Source of the DNA: Xenopus tropicalis
Taxonomy: Eukaryota; Chordata; Amphibia; Anura; Pipidae
Assembly (NCBI RefSeq): GCF_000004195.4
Contig: NC_030678.2
Span: 76,381,404 to 76,445,403 of the forward strand
DNA: 64,000 bases
Direction: 5' to 3'
Part shown: positions 11,926-22,623 of the stretch, piece after piece
Position numbering within the stretch: position 1 is the stretch's first letter
How the letters are laid out: the number at the start of each line of letters is the position of its first letter
Translations under genes and position numbers: made by a program
Notes under the pieces: model-generated
What the model was told of the DNA's origin: nothing
The model's input: the letters and a program-made list of their open reading frames with translations, nothing else
The model's database searches: none

Positions 11926-11959
11926 ACGAGCCCAACTGAAAATCTTCAGTTGGGTTCGT
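11926..11959. other. Perfect-looking hairpin
   Basis: The arms ACGAGCCCAACTGAA (11926-11940) and TTCAGTTGGGTTCGT (11945-11959) pair over 15 positions with one G:T, closing a 4-base loop. It directly follows the second direct repeat. It could be a MITE or transposon terminus; nothing else identifies it. Confidence 0.5.
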
Positions 11960-12469
11960 CCCCACCATAAATTTATAACTATGTTATAAAACATTTCTTT
12001 TTGTATCACACATACTGTACCACAGGATAGAATAAAATTGACCATTAGCTCTATGGTATAAATATAAATCATTTTTTTTTTTTTTTTTTTTTTAAATATC
12101 ATATGTATGCAAGACATAAATAAATACTTTCCTTTATTGAAATACCTTTAAATCTATGACCATGTGCAATTACCAACATGGCCAGCTATGGATGTATATT
12201 TTTTGGACACGTTACAGCAAGGCAAAACTTCCCACTAGGATGCCTGGCATATCAGCCCAAATAGTTCTCAACTAGAGGATTTGATGAGCACAAAAAAAAC
12301 CACTGGAGCATTCTATTGGCCAAGAGACTAAAAATTTGTAGCATTATTTTGCTGCAAATTACCATGTATTCTGCCCATGTGGTAGACTAGGATGCAAACA
12401 CGGCTTTTCAAAGGCAATCTGATTCCATCCTGGATACCAAACTTGCACTTCTATTAATAACAATGGAGC
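11960..12469. other. Intergenic, no gene seen
   Basis: Contains a T run at about 12071-12093 and otherwise unremarkable AT-rich sequence. Confidence 0.4.
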
Positions 12470-13240
12470 ACAAGTCAACCAACCACTTACCATGCCCTCT
12501 AGCTGTACACGCCTAGCTCAGAGGGTAAGATCAACCAACCACTTACCAAGCTGCTCCATAGCTGCATGTCCTCTCTGTGGAGACCTCCCTCCGGCTGTAC
12601 TTGCCTAGCTCAGAGGGTAAGGTCATCCAACCACTTTGCCATACTGGTCCGGTAGCTGCCCATCCATACTGTGAAGACCCAGCTCAGAGACCCCAGCTCT
12701 GAGGGTAAGGCCAACCACCACTCCACCATGCTGCTTCCATAGCAGCCCTTCCACACATGTGGAGACCCAGGTCAGAGACCCCAGCTCTGAGGTTAAGGCC
12801 AACCACCACTCCACCATGCTGCTTCCATAGCAGCCCTTCCACACATGTGGAGACCCAGCTCAGAGACCCCAGCTCTGAGGGTAAGGCCAACCAACCACTC
12901 CACCATGCTGCTTCCGTAGCAGCCCTTCCACGTTGTGGATGCCCAGCTTCGAGGAAAAGGTCAAACTGCTCCTGTTGCTGCTCCCGTACACTTGCTGTTC
13001 CTGTACACACTACCGCAGCTCTGAGGGTAAGGCCAACCAACCACTCCACCATCCTGCTTCCGTAGCAGCCCTTCCACGTTGTGAATGCCCAGCTTTGAGG
13101 GTAAGGCCAAACTGCTGCTGTCGCTGCTCCCGTACAGACTACTGTGCTTTTTGCCACAGCCCGTCCCTTTGTGCAGAGACCTCCATCCAACCTTGCAAGC
13201 CTAGCTCATAAGGGCCCAGCTCAGGGAAAAAGGCCAACCA
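12470..13240 (+). repeat. Minisatellite, about 88-bp unit
   Basis: Tandem units share CCCAGCTCTGAGGGTAAGG, CCAACCACTCCACCATGC and GTAGCAGCCCTTCCAC. The motif CAGAGACC recurs at 12685, 12773 and 12861, a period of 88. Outer units are shorter and diverged. Long open frames on both strands here come from the repeat having a composition low in stops and are not genes. Confidence 0.85.
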
Positions 13241-14039
13241 ACCACTTTTTCTTAGGCTTTGATATTATAGTCACTGTAGTGACAACTAGCCACAGAAAGA
13301 AAGAAATAATAACCTTGTCGAGAATGGGGGCTATTAGTTTCTTGCCTGCTTGTATGCCCTCCCCCCCAGGTGATCAAATCATATACTGACAGTGGGGAAC
13401 TGCTTTCTGCCCAGAAAATTTAAAAATAAGTTCTATGAATTAAAGGCTAGCATTGTGCCAGGGAGCTATGTGATCAGCTTTAATATACATATATATACAT
13501 ACATATATATTTATATACACATTTAAGCTACAGTAAGCAGGCCTCTATCATATAATCTTGGGGTTGCTAATTCTATATAATTGCACAGATATGGTGAAAT
13601 TGTATCTACCCCCCAATTGCAAGCTGAGTGCCCTGAAACTGCAAGCGACATTGTGCTAAGCATATGGTATTTTCACAGACGCTGTGGCTTTCTTATACAA
13701 ACCTTTTTTCAGAGGGAATGCTTGCCAGTAATAAACCACCATCCGCCTTCATGGACTACCTGGCATGCCAGCCACCCAACCGTTAGGGGTTGGGTGGGCA
13801 AGTGTAACCAGGCAGCCAATTGTCAACACTCCTGTGGGACCCAAGCCCATCAAGCACCTGCCTCGCTAACAGTCGGCTGCATCCCAGCTAAGCTACAATA
13901 GGCAGGCTCTGTTTTTTATACTTACCCATCAGTATCTGGACTCCTACTAGTTGTACTAATAGAGGATTATACTATATTTAGGTTCTGTCTGCAGTAGCAG
14001 CGGATTGTCCTCTGAGCATGACCTGAAATCTGTGACTCA
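13241..14039. other. Intergenic, no gene seen
   Basis: Includes short (TA)n/(CATA)n runs near 13487-13520. No conserved protein pattern was found. Confidence 0.4.
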
Positions 14040-14480
14040 ATAAATTAGAGGTAAGGATCCTACTAAAGGCTGCTAAATCGAGAACTATATCTATAGAAAT
14101 ACCATGCAATGTACAGACTTCTTAAACCAAAGCCTGGGAAAGTTACTATATTCAGGCTTTGCCCTATTCCTGACTAAGCTCCTCCCTGTAAACTCAAACT
14201 ACTGCTCTCTGTGTACTTTGATGAGTTGCAGTAGCCGCAGCTCAGTGTCACAGCCTGGATTTCTATATTTAATAGAGAGGATGCCTTTTTGGACTCAGGC
14301 TGACTCCCCTGCTGCCCAAGTGACTACAGTGCAATTAACTGCTGTAGCAACAACAAGGAAACGACTATTGAGCAGCCTGCCCAAATAGTTCTACCCCCAA
14401 TGCTAGTAGTATAATGAGGAGTAAATTTGTATATACTTCAACTAATAACATTATGTAAAAGAGAGAGGTCTGTACATGGT
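14040..14480 (+). repeat. Module A of a diverged duplicated segment
   Basis: It shares order and wording with 14700-15665: GGAAAGTTACT..ATTCAGGCTTTGCC, then GAGTTGCAGTAGC, CAGCCTGGATTYCTATAT, AATAGAGAGG, and CAGCCTGCCCAAATAGT. Module A has only one unit-like stretch (CTCAAACTACTGCTCTCTG) where module B carries a minisatellite, so A probably shows the unexpanded state. Confidence 0.65.
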
Positions 14481-14699
14481 CCATGATACACTCACAGGGG
14501 CAATTGTACTGTAATCCCCTCCTCCCTCACTCTCTCTCTATATATATATATGTGTGTGTGTGCGCCGAAACACAGTAGAACTACTTCTGCCCTAGGTACA
14601 CAGCCTGAGTGTAGCCTCTACAGGAATGTTGTCCAAATAACTAGATGGCTATCTGGCAGGTTCTGCATGGGTTAATAATATATAGATAGATGACATCCG
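14481..14699. other. Spacer between modules
   Basis: Contains (TA)n(TG)n microsatellite at about 14538-14563. No gene seen. Confidence 0.4.
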
Positions 14700-15665
14700 C
14701 AACTGGATAAGGCCCAGTAAATTTAGAGGTAAAACTCTGACAGCAGGCTGCTGAATCAAATGATTATATCTATAGAACTACTGTATAATACGTAGTGTTA
14801 GTAAAACAAAGCCCAGGAAAGTTACTGAATTCAGGCTTTGCCTTATTACCAACTGAGCCCCACCTCCAACTACAGCTCTCTCTGTATACTCCAACTGTAG
14901 CTCTCTGTATACTCCAACTACAGCTCTGTATACTCCAACTACAGCTCTCTGTATACTCCAACTATAGCTCTCTGTATACTCCAACTATAGCTCTCTATAT
15001 ACTCCAACTATAGCTCTCTGTATACTCCAACTATAGCTCTCTGTATACTCCAACTACAGCTCTCTGTATACTCCAACTATAGCTCTCTCTGTATACTCCA
15101 ACTATAGCTCTCTCTGTATACTCCAACTACAGCTCTCTGTATACTCCAACTATAGCTCTCTCTGTATACTCCAACTACAGCTCTCTGTATACTCCAACTA
15201 TAGCTATCTCTGTATACTCCAACTACAGCTCTCTGTATACTCCAACTATAGCTCTCTCTGTATACTCCAACTATAGCTCTCTCTGTATAATCCAACTACA
15301 GCTCTCTGTATACTCCAACTATAGCTCTCTCTGTATACTCCAACTACAGCTCTCTGTATACTCCAACTACAGCTCTCTGTATACTCCAACTATAGCTCTC
15401 TTTATACTGTAATGAGTTGCAGTAGCTGCAGCTCAATGTCCCAGCCTGGATTCCTATATAATAGAGAGGGTACATTTTTGGGCCCAGGCTGACTTCCATG
15501 CTGCCTGAGTGGCTACAGTGAGATTAACTGCTGTAAAGCTGCAAACAAACAGCAAGAGCCTAACAAACAGCCTGCCCAAATAGTCCTACCCCCAAAGCCA
15601 GCAGTATAGTGAGGAGTTAGTGTGTATATACTGCAGCTAATAACAATATTTTAAAGAGAGAGCTC
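14700..15665 (+). repeat. Module B of the duplicated segment, with expansion
   Basis: Homologous to 14040-14480 on both sides of the minisatellite at 14863-15411. The flanks are diverged by substitutions and small indels, so the duplication is not recent. Confidence 0.65.
14863..15411 (+). repeat. Minisatellite, 23/25-bp unit, about 23 copies
   Basis: The unit is TATACTCCAACTAYAGCTCT followed by CTG or CTCTG, giving 23- and 25-bp versions. I count 23 occurrences of CCAACT. TACAG and TATAG variants are interspersed, and in the second half they largely alternate, suggesting a two-unit higher-order repeat. Repeating peptides read from either strand are artefacts. Confidence 0.92.
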
Positions 15666-15672
15666 TGCCTCA

Positions 15673-15903
15673 TGTTTCTACCTGTTCAGAAGATAGGAAG
15701 TGAACTCCTTCTTTTGTGACATCATATCCCTATCCTTCTCCACCCCCAGCCCAGCTTTCCCCCTCCTTAACATACTGCTTCTCACCCAATCACAGCTGCA
15801 TCTGATTTTTCCAATCTTTAAACATAAACCAGTGTAATCTGGCTGCTGGTCATTCGGATCCCTTGTCATGCAGCCCCTGCGTTTATAGCTTCAGGGCTTC
15901 CTT
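15673..15903 (+). repeat. Third copy of the 231-bp module
   Basis: Starts TGTTTCTACC and ends GGGCTTCCTT. It matches 11160-11390 with an offset of 4513 and no mismatch that I noticed. It is not followed by the 528-bp block but by LINE sequence. Confidence 0.75.
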
Positions 15904-16480
15904 TCTCTGCCCAGACTATTGCAACTTTACACTTATTGGCCTGCCACTCACTTATACAGTATATCCTCACTACAATTGATCCAAAATTCTATTGCACCTC
16001 CCTGCAAATCCCTGCACTGACTACCAATACATTTTCCCATCAAATATAAACTCTTGACCGTCAGGAGCCACAAGTACACTTACAAATAGGGTTGCCACCT
16101 TTTCTGGAATGAAAATACCAGCTTTTATATAATTTTACCTTTCTTCTCTAGTAAAAACATTGGGATCAAACATTGTATTGCTAGCCAGGCCAGTAAAATG
16201 CTGGTCAGTTGGCAACCCTACTTATAAAGCTTTCAGTAACAATGCCCCACTTTACAAGCCTTTTCTACAGATTCTCTCCAAAAGACCTGCTTGATTCCTC
16301 AAATGACCTTAGACTTTACCAGAGAAGCTCCAAACCTTTGGAATTCATTACCACATATCATCTGACACTCCCCTACCCTACAGAGTTTCACATGCTCCCT
16401 TCTTCAAGAAGCCTACACACTAAATTAATAACCTGTTTGAGCTCATCACTTCCTTAAACACCTTCTGCCACACGCCACAT
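15904..16480 (+). pseudogene. L2/CR1-type LINE reverse transcriptase C-terminus, decayed
   Basis: Reading the plus strand in pieces gives DYCN followed by GLPLTYT, then the classic ending SSNDLRL and LWNSLPHII.HSPTLQSF. These are hallmark C-terminal motifs of L2/CR1-clade non-LTR retrotransposon reverse transcriptase. Frameshifts, stops and a MITE insertion (16089-16218) show it is dead. 16600-16740 (GGGTCCTTGTGGGCAGGAC, then a TATATTCTTATGTACAATG-rich tail) looks like the element's 3' UTR. Confidence 0.75.
16089..16218. mobile_element. 130-bp MITE inserted at TA
   Basis: Ends are GGGTTGCCACC and TTGGCAACCC, with TA on each side (16087-16088, 16219-16220). It interrupts the LINE reading CTTACAAA-TA-CTTATAAAGC. 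A TA duplication fits a Tc1/mariner-type non-autonomous element. Confidence 0.65.
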
Positions 16481-16544
16481 TCTGCTGACCCACTATCTGC
16501 TTACTAACAGTCATAATATTATTAATATTCCTACATATACGTCA

Positions 16545-16562
16545 CCCCCCCCCCCCCCCCCC
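16545..16562 (+). repeat. Poly-C tract, 18 C
   Basis: An uninterrupted C run within the LINE 3' region; its length is prone to sequencing error. Confidence 0.9.
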
Positions 16563-16740
16563 AGCAACTTATTTCTCATACCTTGTGTTTCACATATCCC
16601 CACCCTAGTAAATGTGGGTCCTTGTGGGCAGGACACACATTACCTAATACATCAGTATATCTTTATGTCATGTATTATATATTCTTATGTACAATGCTGT
16701 AAAATATGTTTGCACTTGTGGCTTTTGTCAGATGCTACAA

Positions 16741-17681
16741 AATCTGATTGATTCCCTTCCTTAAATGTAATTGGATCAGATAAAGTCACCCCCAATATAG
16801 TTCCAGCTGTGCAACTACATTCAACTTGTTGGATGCGATCTGTCAATGCAGCTCCATTCTACAAAATCTTCCATGTAGTATAGCTCTAAGCATTCTTATC
16901 TGGGTATCATTTTTGGTACTGCAGACACTCAGATTGGCTTAACCTACTAACTAAGAAGTACACAGGAACTTTTGTTTAATGGAGTTTGGATCAAAACGTT
17001 GCATTCTAAAAGTTGAATGTAGTTGTGTGGGTTAAAATATAATGGAATTCTGATGTGTAAACTACACAAAACATTTGACATCTGACACGACAGGCCTGTC
17101 GGAAGGGAACACTGCATGCTGCGTCTGCATCTGACAAGATATAATTTGTCAGACTTTTCTTCTTATTGAAATACATTGACTGTCAGATGTAGATGCAGGA
17201 ACAAAACCCACCATCTGGCCTACAAAATCTGATCAAAATGTAATGTATAGTTTACCTCTGAACTAGTGCTTAGGAAGGAGCAGGGCAAACTATATGGGCA
17301 AAAGGGGCACCTGCCCCAGGCCCAATAATTTGGTGGGCTTACTGTGCCACCATTTCTTTAATTTTAATTTAATTTTTTTCCTGCCATTCCCTGCTTCTCT
17401 CCAAATTCCCCAATGCTCTCTGTCACTATCCACCGCCATCCAGCCCTTCTGTGCTGCTGCCTCTTCTGTTTGGAAAAAATCCAAGATGCACTGTGGAACA
17501 CACAGTCATCTTGGATTTTTTTCATGGCCATTTAAGCTAGCCAGACAGGCAGATAGAGTGGGTGTGCCAAGCAGTGTGGGGGCGCAGGAAGAAAAAAGAA
17601 AACTTGACTACTGGTATTTTGCTTGTGAAAGTGTAGCTAATGCTTTCAATCTGTAAACTGATCTTACTGCCAAGTCTGGAG
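16741..17681. other. Intergenic, no gene seen
   Basis: 17285-17340 carries the GGGCAAAAGGGGCACCTGCCCC motif of a dispersed repeat. A palindrome (AAATCCAAGATG / CATCTTGGATTT) lies at about 17477-17519. The 120-codon open frame across it has no recognisable domain. Confidence 0.4.
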
Positions 17682-18096
17682 TTAAAGGAACAGTAACATA
17701 AAAAAATGAAAGTGTTTTAAAGTAATTAAAATATAATGTGCTGTTGCTCTGCAAAAAACTGGTGTTTTTGCTACAGGAAACCTACTATATAAATAAGCTG
17801 CTGTGTAGCCATGGGGGCAGCCATTCAAGCTGGAAAAAAGGAGAAAAGGCACAGGTTACATAGCAGATAACTAGTAGATAAGCCCCATATAATGGGGGTT
17901 TATCTGTTATCTGCTAAGTAACCTGTGCCTTTTCTCCTTTGAATGGCTGCCCCCATGGCTACACAGCAGCTAACTTATATAAACTATAGTAGTCTTTCTG
18001 AGGCAAACACACCAGTTGTAGCAATGCAGGGCAGCAGTACATTATATTGTAATTACTTTTATACACTTTCATTTTTTGGTGTTACTATTCCTTTAA
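17682..18096. mobile_element. T2-type MITE, AACAGTAACA subfamily
   Basis: TTAA at 17682-17685 and 18093-18096. The ends AGGAACAGTAACA and GGTGTTACTATTCCT are inverted. The central palindrome is CATAGCAGATAAC / GTTATCTGCTAAG. Same family as 2696-3111. Confidence 0.85.
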
Positions 18097-19911
18097 TTGA
18101 GTGCTTATTGGCTATTTTATCTTACTGGAATGTCTGGAGTTATTAAAGTGCTTATTGGTAATTTTTCTGTGATCTTACTGACATGTATGGAGCTAATTGA
18201 GTGCACACTGGACATTTCTACAGTGATTATACTGACACTGAGTAATATAAGCAGGGAGGAGCACAGAGGAAAGGTGCCATTTTGTTTTAACAGCTCCCAC
18301 CCTCCCACCCTAAAAAAGGGTGACAAAGACAACAGAGATGTAGCTACCATAGTCGCAGCAGGAGATTACATAGCCAAGGGAGAGTGGGGCCAAAGGTTAG
18401 GCCTGAGGCTAGGGATTATAGCCATAGGCCGGTGGTAAATGGGGCTGTGGTGGTTAGAAAAAGGGGGTTTCTAACCTCAGGGAACTGATTGGGGTGGGGG
18501 CAGGTACAGCTTCCACAAAGCAGCCTTCAGCGGCTTATTGTTATTATTATGTTATCAGGAGATTTATGTTATGTTAAGTTATGTTATTTAATAACGTTAA
18601 TATGTTATTGTTAACAAATTTGATACTGTTACAAATAAACAGGCTGCAGCCTTTTCTATCCACAAAAGGTTGTCGTGTGTGTATCTGTTAGGAACAAAAG
18701 GGGGTAAAACTTAAGAGTGAAGGGGTTGTTTATGGAGGGCCACAAGAATTGACGCATGCACTTGTCATGAGCTTTTGGCAACACAATATGGACCCCTATA
18801 TATCAAGAAAAATAGCATTTTTTCATTTTTTTGGTATTCCAGAAGAGGTAATACAAAAAAAAACTTAGATTTAGAAAGCTCCGGTCCTGAAAAAAACGAC
18901 ATATGGTTTTCCTAGGTAAACTAAAATATTCTGAATAAATGTGTAACTGTAATATAAGAAAAAGGGTAAAATAAAAAGAGAAAATAAATTACATTTTTAA
19001 TGCCATTTATCTATCTAGGAGTTGATAATTAACTGTAGGAGGCAGTCAGATCTGGCAGTCAGAAAGGCTGGCTTATATATATATATGAGTATCATATCCA
19101 TGCAAACTTTATTTAAAGCCATCTAAACAAAAATTGGTCTACATCTCCAGAGACTGTCCAACCAAGTTTAAAGTGGTGTGGGGCACTTGGCTAAATGCAC
19201 AACCTGGATGAACTTGCCAGGCTCGCTAAAGCTTTTTCTATCTTTCCTTTTTCCTCCTTTCCCTTTTTCTGTACTGTTGTTAAATTGTTAAAATAAAAGA
19301 AAATAAATCTTTATTTAAAGCCAAATGAACATAAGGAAAAAAGTAATTGTATGCACTTTGAACATTATGATCCATTGATAACCCTTTATTGATAACAGTT
19401 ACTGGAAGTTATGAGTTAGGCAATGTTGTAAACAAAAGGCAATAATTCATACAAGATTAAGGAAATGGCACACTGGAAGATTTGTCGCCCACAGGAAATC
19501 TGTGTTTCCCTCCTGAAAATGCCGTTTTCTTTACTTACATTTATATTTAGTGATGAGCAAATCTGTCCCGTTGAAAACTCAGCAAAATGCGTTTGTCGTT
19601 AATGTCTTTTTTGTCGCCCGTGCCTTTTTTTGTCACGACTGTGCCCATTTTGACGTGACGAAAGTGTGGAAATTTGCTGTGAATCCATGCCTGGCAAAAA
19701 AATTCACTCATCACTGTTTATATTGTCACATATAAAACACTTACATACGGCAATCCACTTTTATCACTGAAAAAAAGTGGAAAAAATGTATGTAAAGGAA
19801 ATTCATTTTTAGGAGATTTATTGACCGCGTAGTGCAGATCTGGCATGGGCAAAAAATCTCACCTTGTTCCATCGCCCTCAGGGAGGACTTGCTGTTTGTT
19901 GGTATTCTAAG
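18097..19911. other. Intergenic, scattered repeats
   Basis: 18720-18800 shares GAGCTTTTGGCAACACAA with 31168-31187. 19470-19500 shares the AGATTTGTCGCCC motif with the element at the left edge. (TTATG)n-like sequence lies at 18540-18610. No gene is seen. Confidence 0.4.
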
Positions 19912-20803
19912 AAATAAGGAGAAGGAAAGTCATTTTGGCATTTTACTGCCAATAGATTTGCTACATTAGTGCCACCTAGAACGCTATATTTATTCTGCAG
20001 AAAACTTTACTATAAAGAGCCCTAGAAGCTCCCTCTGTTTGTTTAAAGGAGAATGCAAGTCAAAATTTAAAAAGCATACTGCCCAATAGTCCTCCTATTG
20101 TTTAGTAAAAACGCCACACTTTTGGCTCACCTAATCAAATATTTACTCAGTCACACTTACTTCACATTTTCTAGAACAGGCAGCCATCTCTAAAAAGGTA
20201 TTCTCCCTTCCTTTCACTCCTTGCTTCATACTGCACATGTGTTTCATTCCCTCCCCCCCTCTGCCAGATCCGCTTCTGATTGGCTGGTGGGCATGTGTAG
20301 CTCAGAACAGGAGACAGGATCAAGTTACACACATGCTCAGAGAATAGGAAGGCTGCCGCTGGCAGCCTACAGGAAGGACAGAGAGATTTCAGTGATGTCA
20401 CTGTATTCTTCACACTGCTGTAGGCTGCCAGCACCATATCTCAGAGAAGCAAGCAGGGATCTGGGAATTTAGATATGCAGTACGTACTTAAAAAGAATGC
20501 CTTTAGACTTACCTTTAATTTATATTAACCTTTCCTTGTCCTTTAAGACAGTAGCTACCATTTTAGCTTGGTCTCCGTAGCTTCCTGCTGCTGGTAGCTC
20601 AGATCACACATTCTGATGGAAGGGGGAGTGAATTCTCATTGGGGGGGGGAGAGCAGGAGAAGGGAGAGAGGAGAGAGCTGCGCAGACTCCAGCCCCTGGA
20701 ATGAAGGATTTTTCTGAGAGAGGAATATGTGTACATAAAAAAAGACAAGAAATCCTGTGTATCTTTTGATAGAGGAAATAGAGCTTAATTAGTTTTTACC
20801 TTT
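19912..20803. mobile_element. T2-type MITE (host) split by a younger MITE
   Basis: The outer parts (19912-20042 and 20547-20803) match the uninterrupted element at 31995-32438: AGTCATTTTGGCATTTTACTG near the left, TAGCTCAGATCACACATTCT and AGAAATCCTGTGT near the right. The inner 20047-20542 is a different MITE. Confidence 0.75.
20043..20546. mobile_element. T2-type MITE, GAGAATGCAAGTC subfamily, nested
   Basis: TTAA at 20043-20046 and 20543-20546. A near-identical copy lies at 44951-45482. The empty site TTTGTTTAAGATTGCAG is preserved at about 32104-32120 in the other copy of the host repeat, so the TTAA duplication can be seen directly. Confidence 0.85.
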
Positions 20804-20827
20804 AAGGAAACATAAATAGATGCCAGC

Positions 20828-21361
20828 TTAAAGGGGATGTTCACCTTTTGCAAAGTCCTAACAGAGTGGTAGGACTTTGCAAAACATGAACTTCGCCCAT
20901 TATCTTTGGTTTAAAAACAGCTCCTTTATTAATTAAAATGATTTGCTTACCCACTTGGTACAGCACTGGTGCAGAGATTGGCAGTGGGGAGAAAGGTGCC
21001 TCGGTCAGTGAGAGAGGGGAGAAACATGTAATTGCCCATGCACAATGACTCGTCTGTCCACTATGGATAATCCGGTTTGGCTGACGGCATGTGGCATAAA
21101 AAACAGTAAATGTGCAGTGTGCCAGCACTCCCCATACTTTGTGGTTTGATCTCTACACTACGATCTCTTCTGGTAGTGTATGAGGGGGTCGCGACCCCTC
21201 CTTCAGTGGGAGACTGCACCTTTGAGGATCCAGTTGCAATTAAAAGATGTGTATTTTATAAAGGAAGCATTTTTTTAAATTGATTGCAATGGGTAAAGTT
21301 CTTCTTTTGCAAAGTCCTACCACACTGGAAAGACTTTGCAAAACCTGAACACCCCCTTTAA
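20828..21361. mobile_element. T2-type MITE, TTTTGCAAAGTCCTA subfamily
   Basis: TTAA at 20828-20831 and 21358-21361. The left end reads AGGGGATGTTCACC and the right end TGAACACCCCCT. CTTTTGCAAAGTCCTA occurs near both ends, each beside an inverse AGGACTTTGCAAAA or its close variant. Confidence 0.8.
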
Positions 21362-22574
21362 GATAGGAGTTAGGGACAGGGCTTTCTTGCACCAAAACTA
21401 GCAGCACGGATCTTGACATATATAAGTGCAGGACATATGTACAAAAATGCCCATAGGGCACCTTCAGCTATTGCTCAGAACGCTATCATCTCCACAGGTA
21501 AATGATATATTTTTCATACAATTGCTGTTCTTTGCATCTATAACTGCTATTTATTGATCATCAGTGTTTACTGATAGCTTGCTGAAGAGAGTGGATGCCG
21601 AGGGAATAAGAAAATGCCTGTGGCATAAAAAGTCAGGCCCTAGTGGATTCAAACAATTTAATCTTCTTGATAGAGCTCTATTCAGTAGACAGATAAGGCC
21701 AATCCTCATGGCCAAGGTTTCTTTTTTTAGTTGCACTCCACTAACTGAAGGAGATCAGACAGAAATCCTCAAGGGTTTTCAATAAAATGAAAATGTCTTT
21801 TTTCATTCTTCTCCGCAAATTATCTGTCTGTGGTACCCTTTTCCCAAGGATGGCACTGTGAAACTGAATAGAGGTCATGCTCATCAATACCTCCTAAGCC
21901 TGCCATATGTAAAGACAGAGCAGTTAGGGTGAGTAATATTATAGGAAATTGTTTGCACAGATTCCTACTCGAGGGCTAATTGAAGAGAAAAATAGTTTAG
22001 TCATGCATGATGTGTGCAATGAAATACAAAAAACAGCAGAAAGGTTCTGTAAATATTACCATAGATAAGGATTAACATTATACTTTGCGGAGAGGAAGCT
22101 TTTTTCTTTATGAAGATATACATTTCATGTGTTTATTATGGGTAAGCAAATAAGGCTCCAGTAGCTTCTCCAAAAATGATGCATCAGCTTTCTGTATTTG
22201 TGTACCAAAATGTATAAAGTTGAAGGTTGAACATATTTCATCTGTCAATCATTTGCTATGCCCACTCTGAGATTTTAAGAAAATGTAATTTGTACTTATA
22301 TAGGTATGATAGGTATGGCCAGTCCTATACTACTAGTAGTCCTATACTACTGCAGATAATCTCTGGTTCCCCTCTGCCAGCAGGTCAGCACAAGTGCAAA
22401 CACCATTATTAAGCAGCAATAAAGTTCAACGTGTAGGCTCAAAGGTCATGAAACATCAGGTTACAGAAATCTTTCGTACCTTACCCTTAGTATTTCCAAT
22501 GCTTTAATAAGTGACTGTCAAGGAAGCTGAGCAGGAATCTGTACTTGAACAGTACAGAGAAATAGAACTGAGAA
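21362..22574 (+). other. Upstream region of the C3orf85-like gene
   Basis: No gene or clear repeat ends seen. A TATA-like TTTAATAAG lies at about 22503-22511, 65-75 bases before the ATG, and could direct a start near 22530. A further noncoding 5' exon cannot be excluded. Confidence 0.3.
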
Positions 22575-22623
22575 ATGGGGAGCACAATGAAAAAGATTAT
22601 CGTTTTTGCTGTTATCATTAAAG
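22575..22623 (+). CDS. C3orf85: C3orf85-like protein, exon 1 (signal peptide)
   Basis: Encodes residues 1-16 and the first base of codon 17, with two in-frame ATGs (codons 1 and 5). The first ATG has G at -3 and +4; the second has A at -3. MKKIIVFAVII is a basic then hydrophobic stretch that, continued by GILGAPF in exon 2, makes a signal peptide, so the product is probably secreted. A Lys (K16) sits inside the hydrophobic region, a mild oddity. The donor is AAAG/GTATGA, a phase 1 intron of 8.2 kb. The exon was found because its phase, signal peptide and donor fit exon 2 exactly; it is far too short for open-frame searches. The product has no known biochemical function that I can cite. Confidence 0.75.

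Noticed and set aside
12684..13211. Long open frames on both strands at 12.6-13.2 kb
   Set aside because: They translate an 88-bp minisatellite and simply lack stops in several frames.
14770..15295. Repetitive peptides (YSWSIQRAVVGVYRES type)
   Set aside because: Pure products of the 23/25-bp minisatellite, present in more than one frame.
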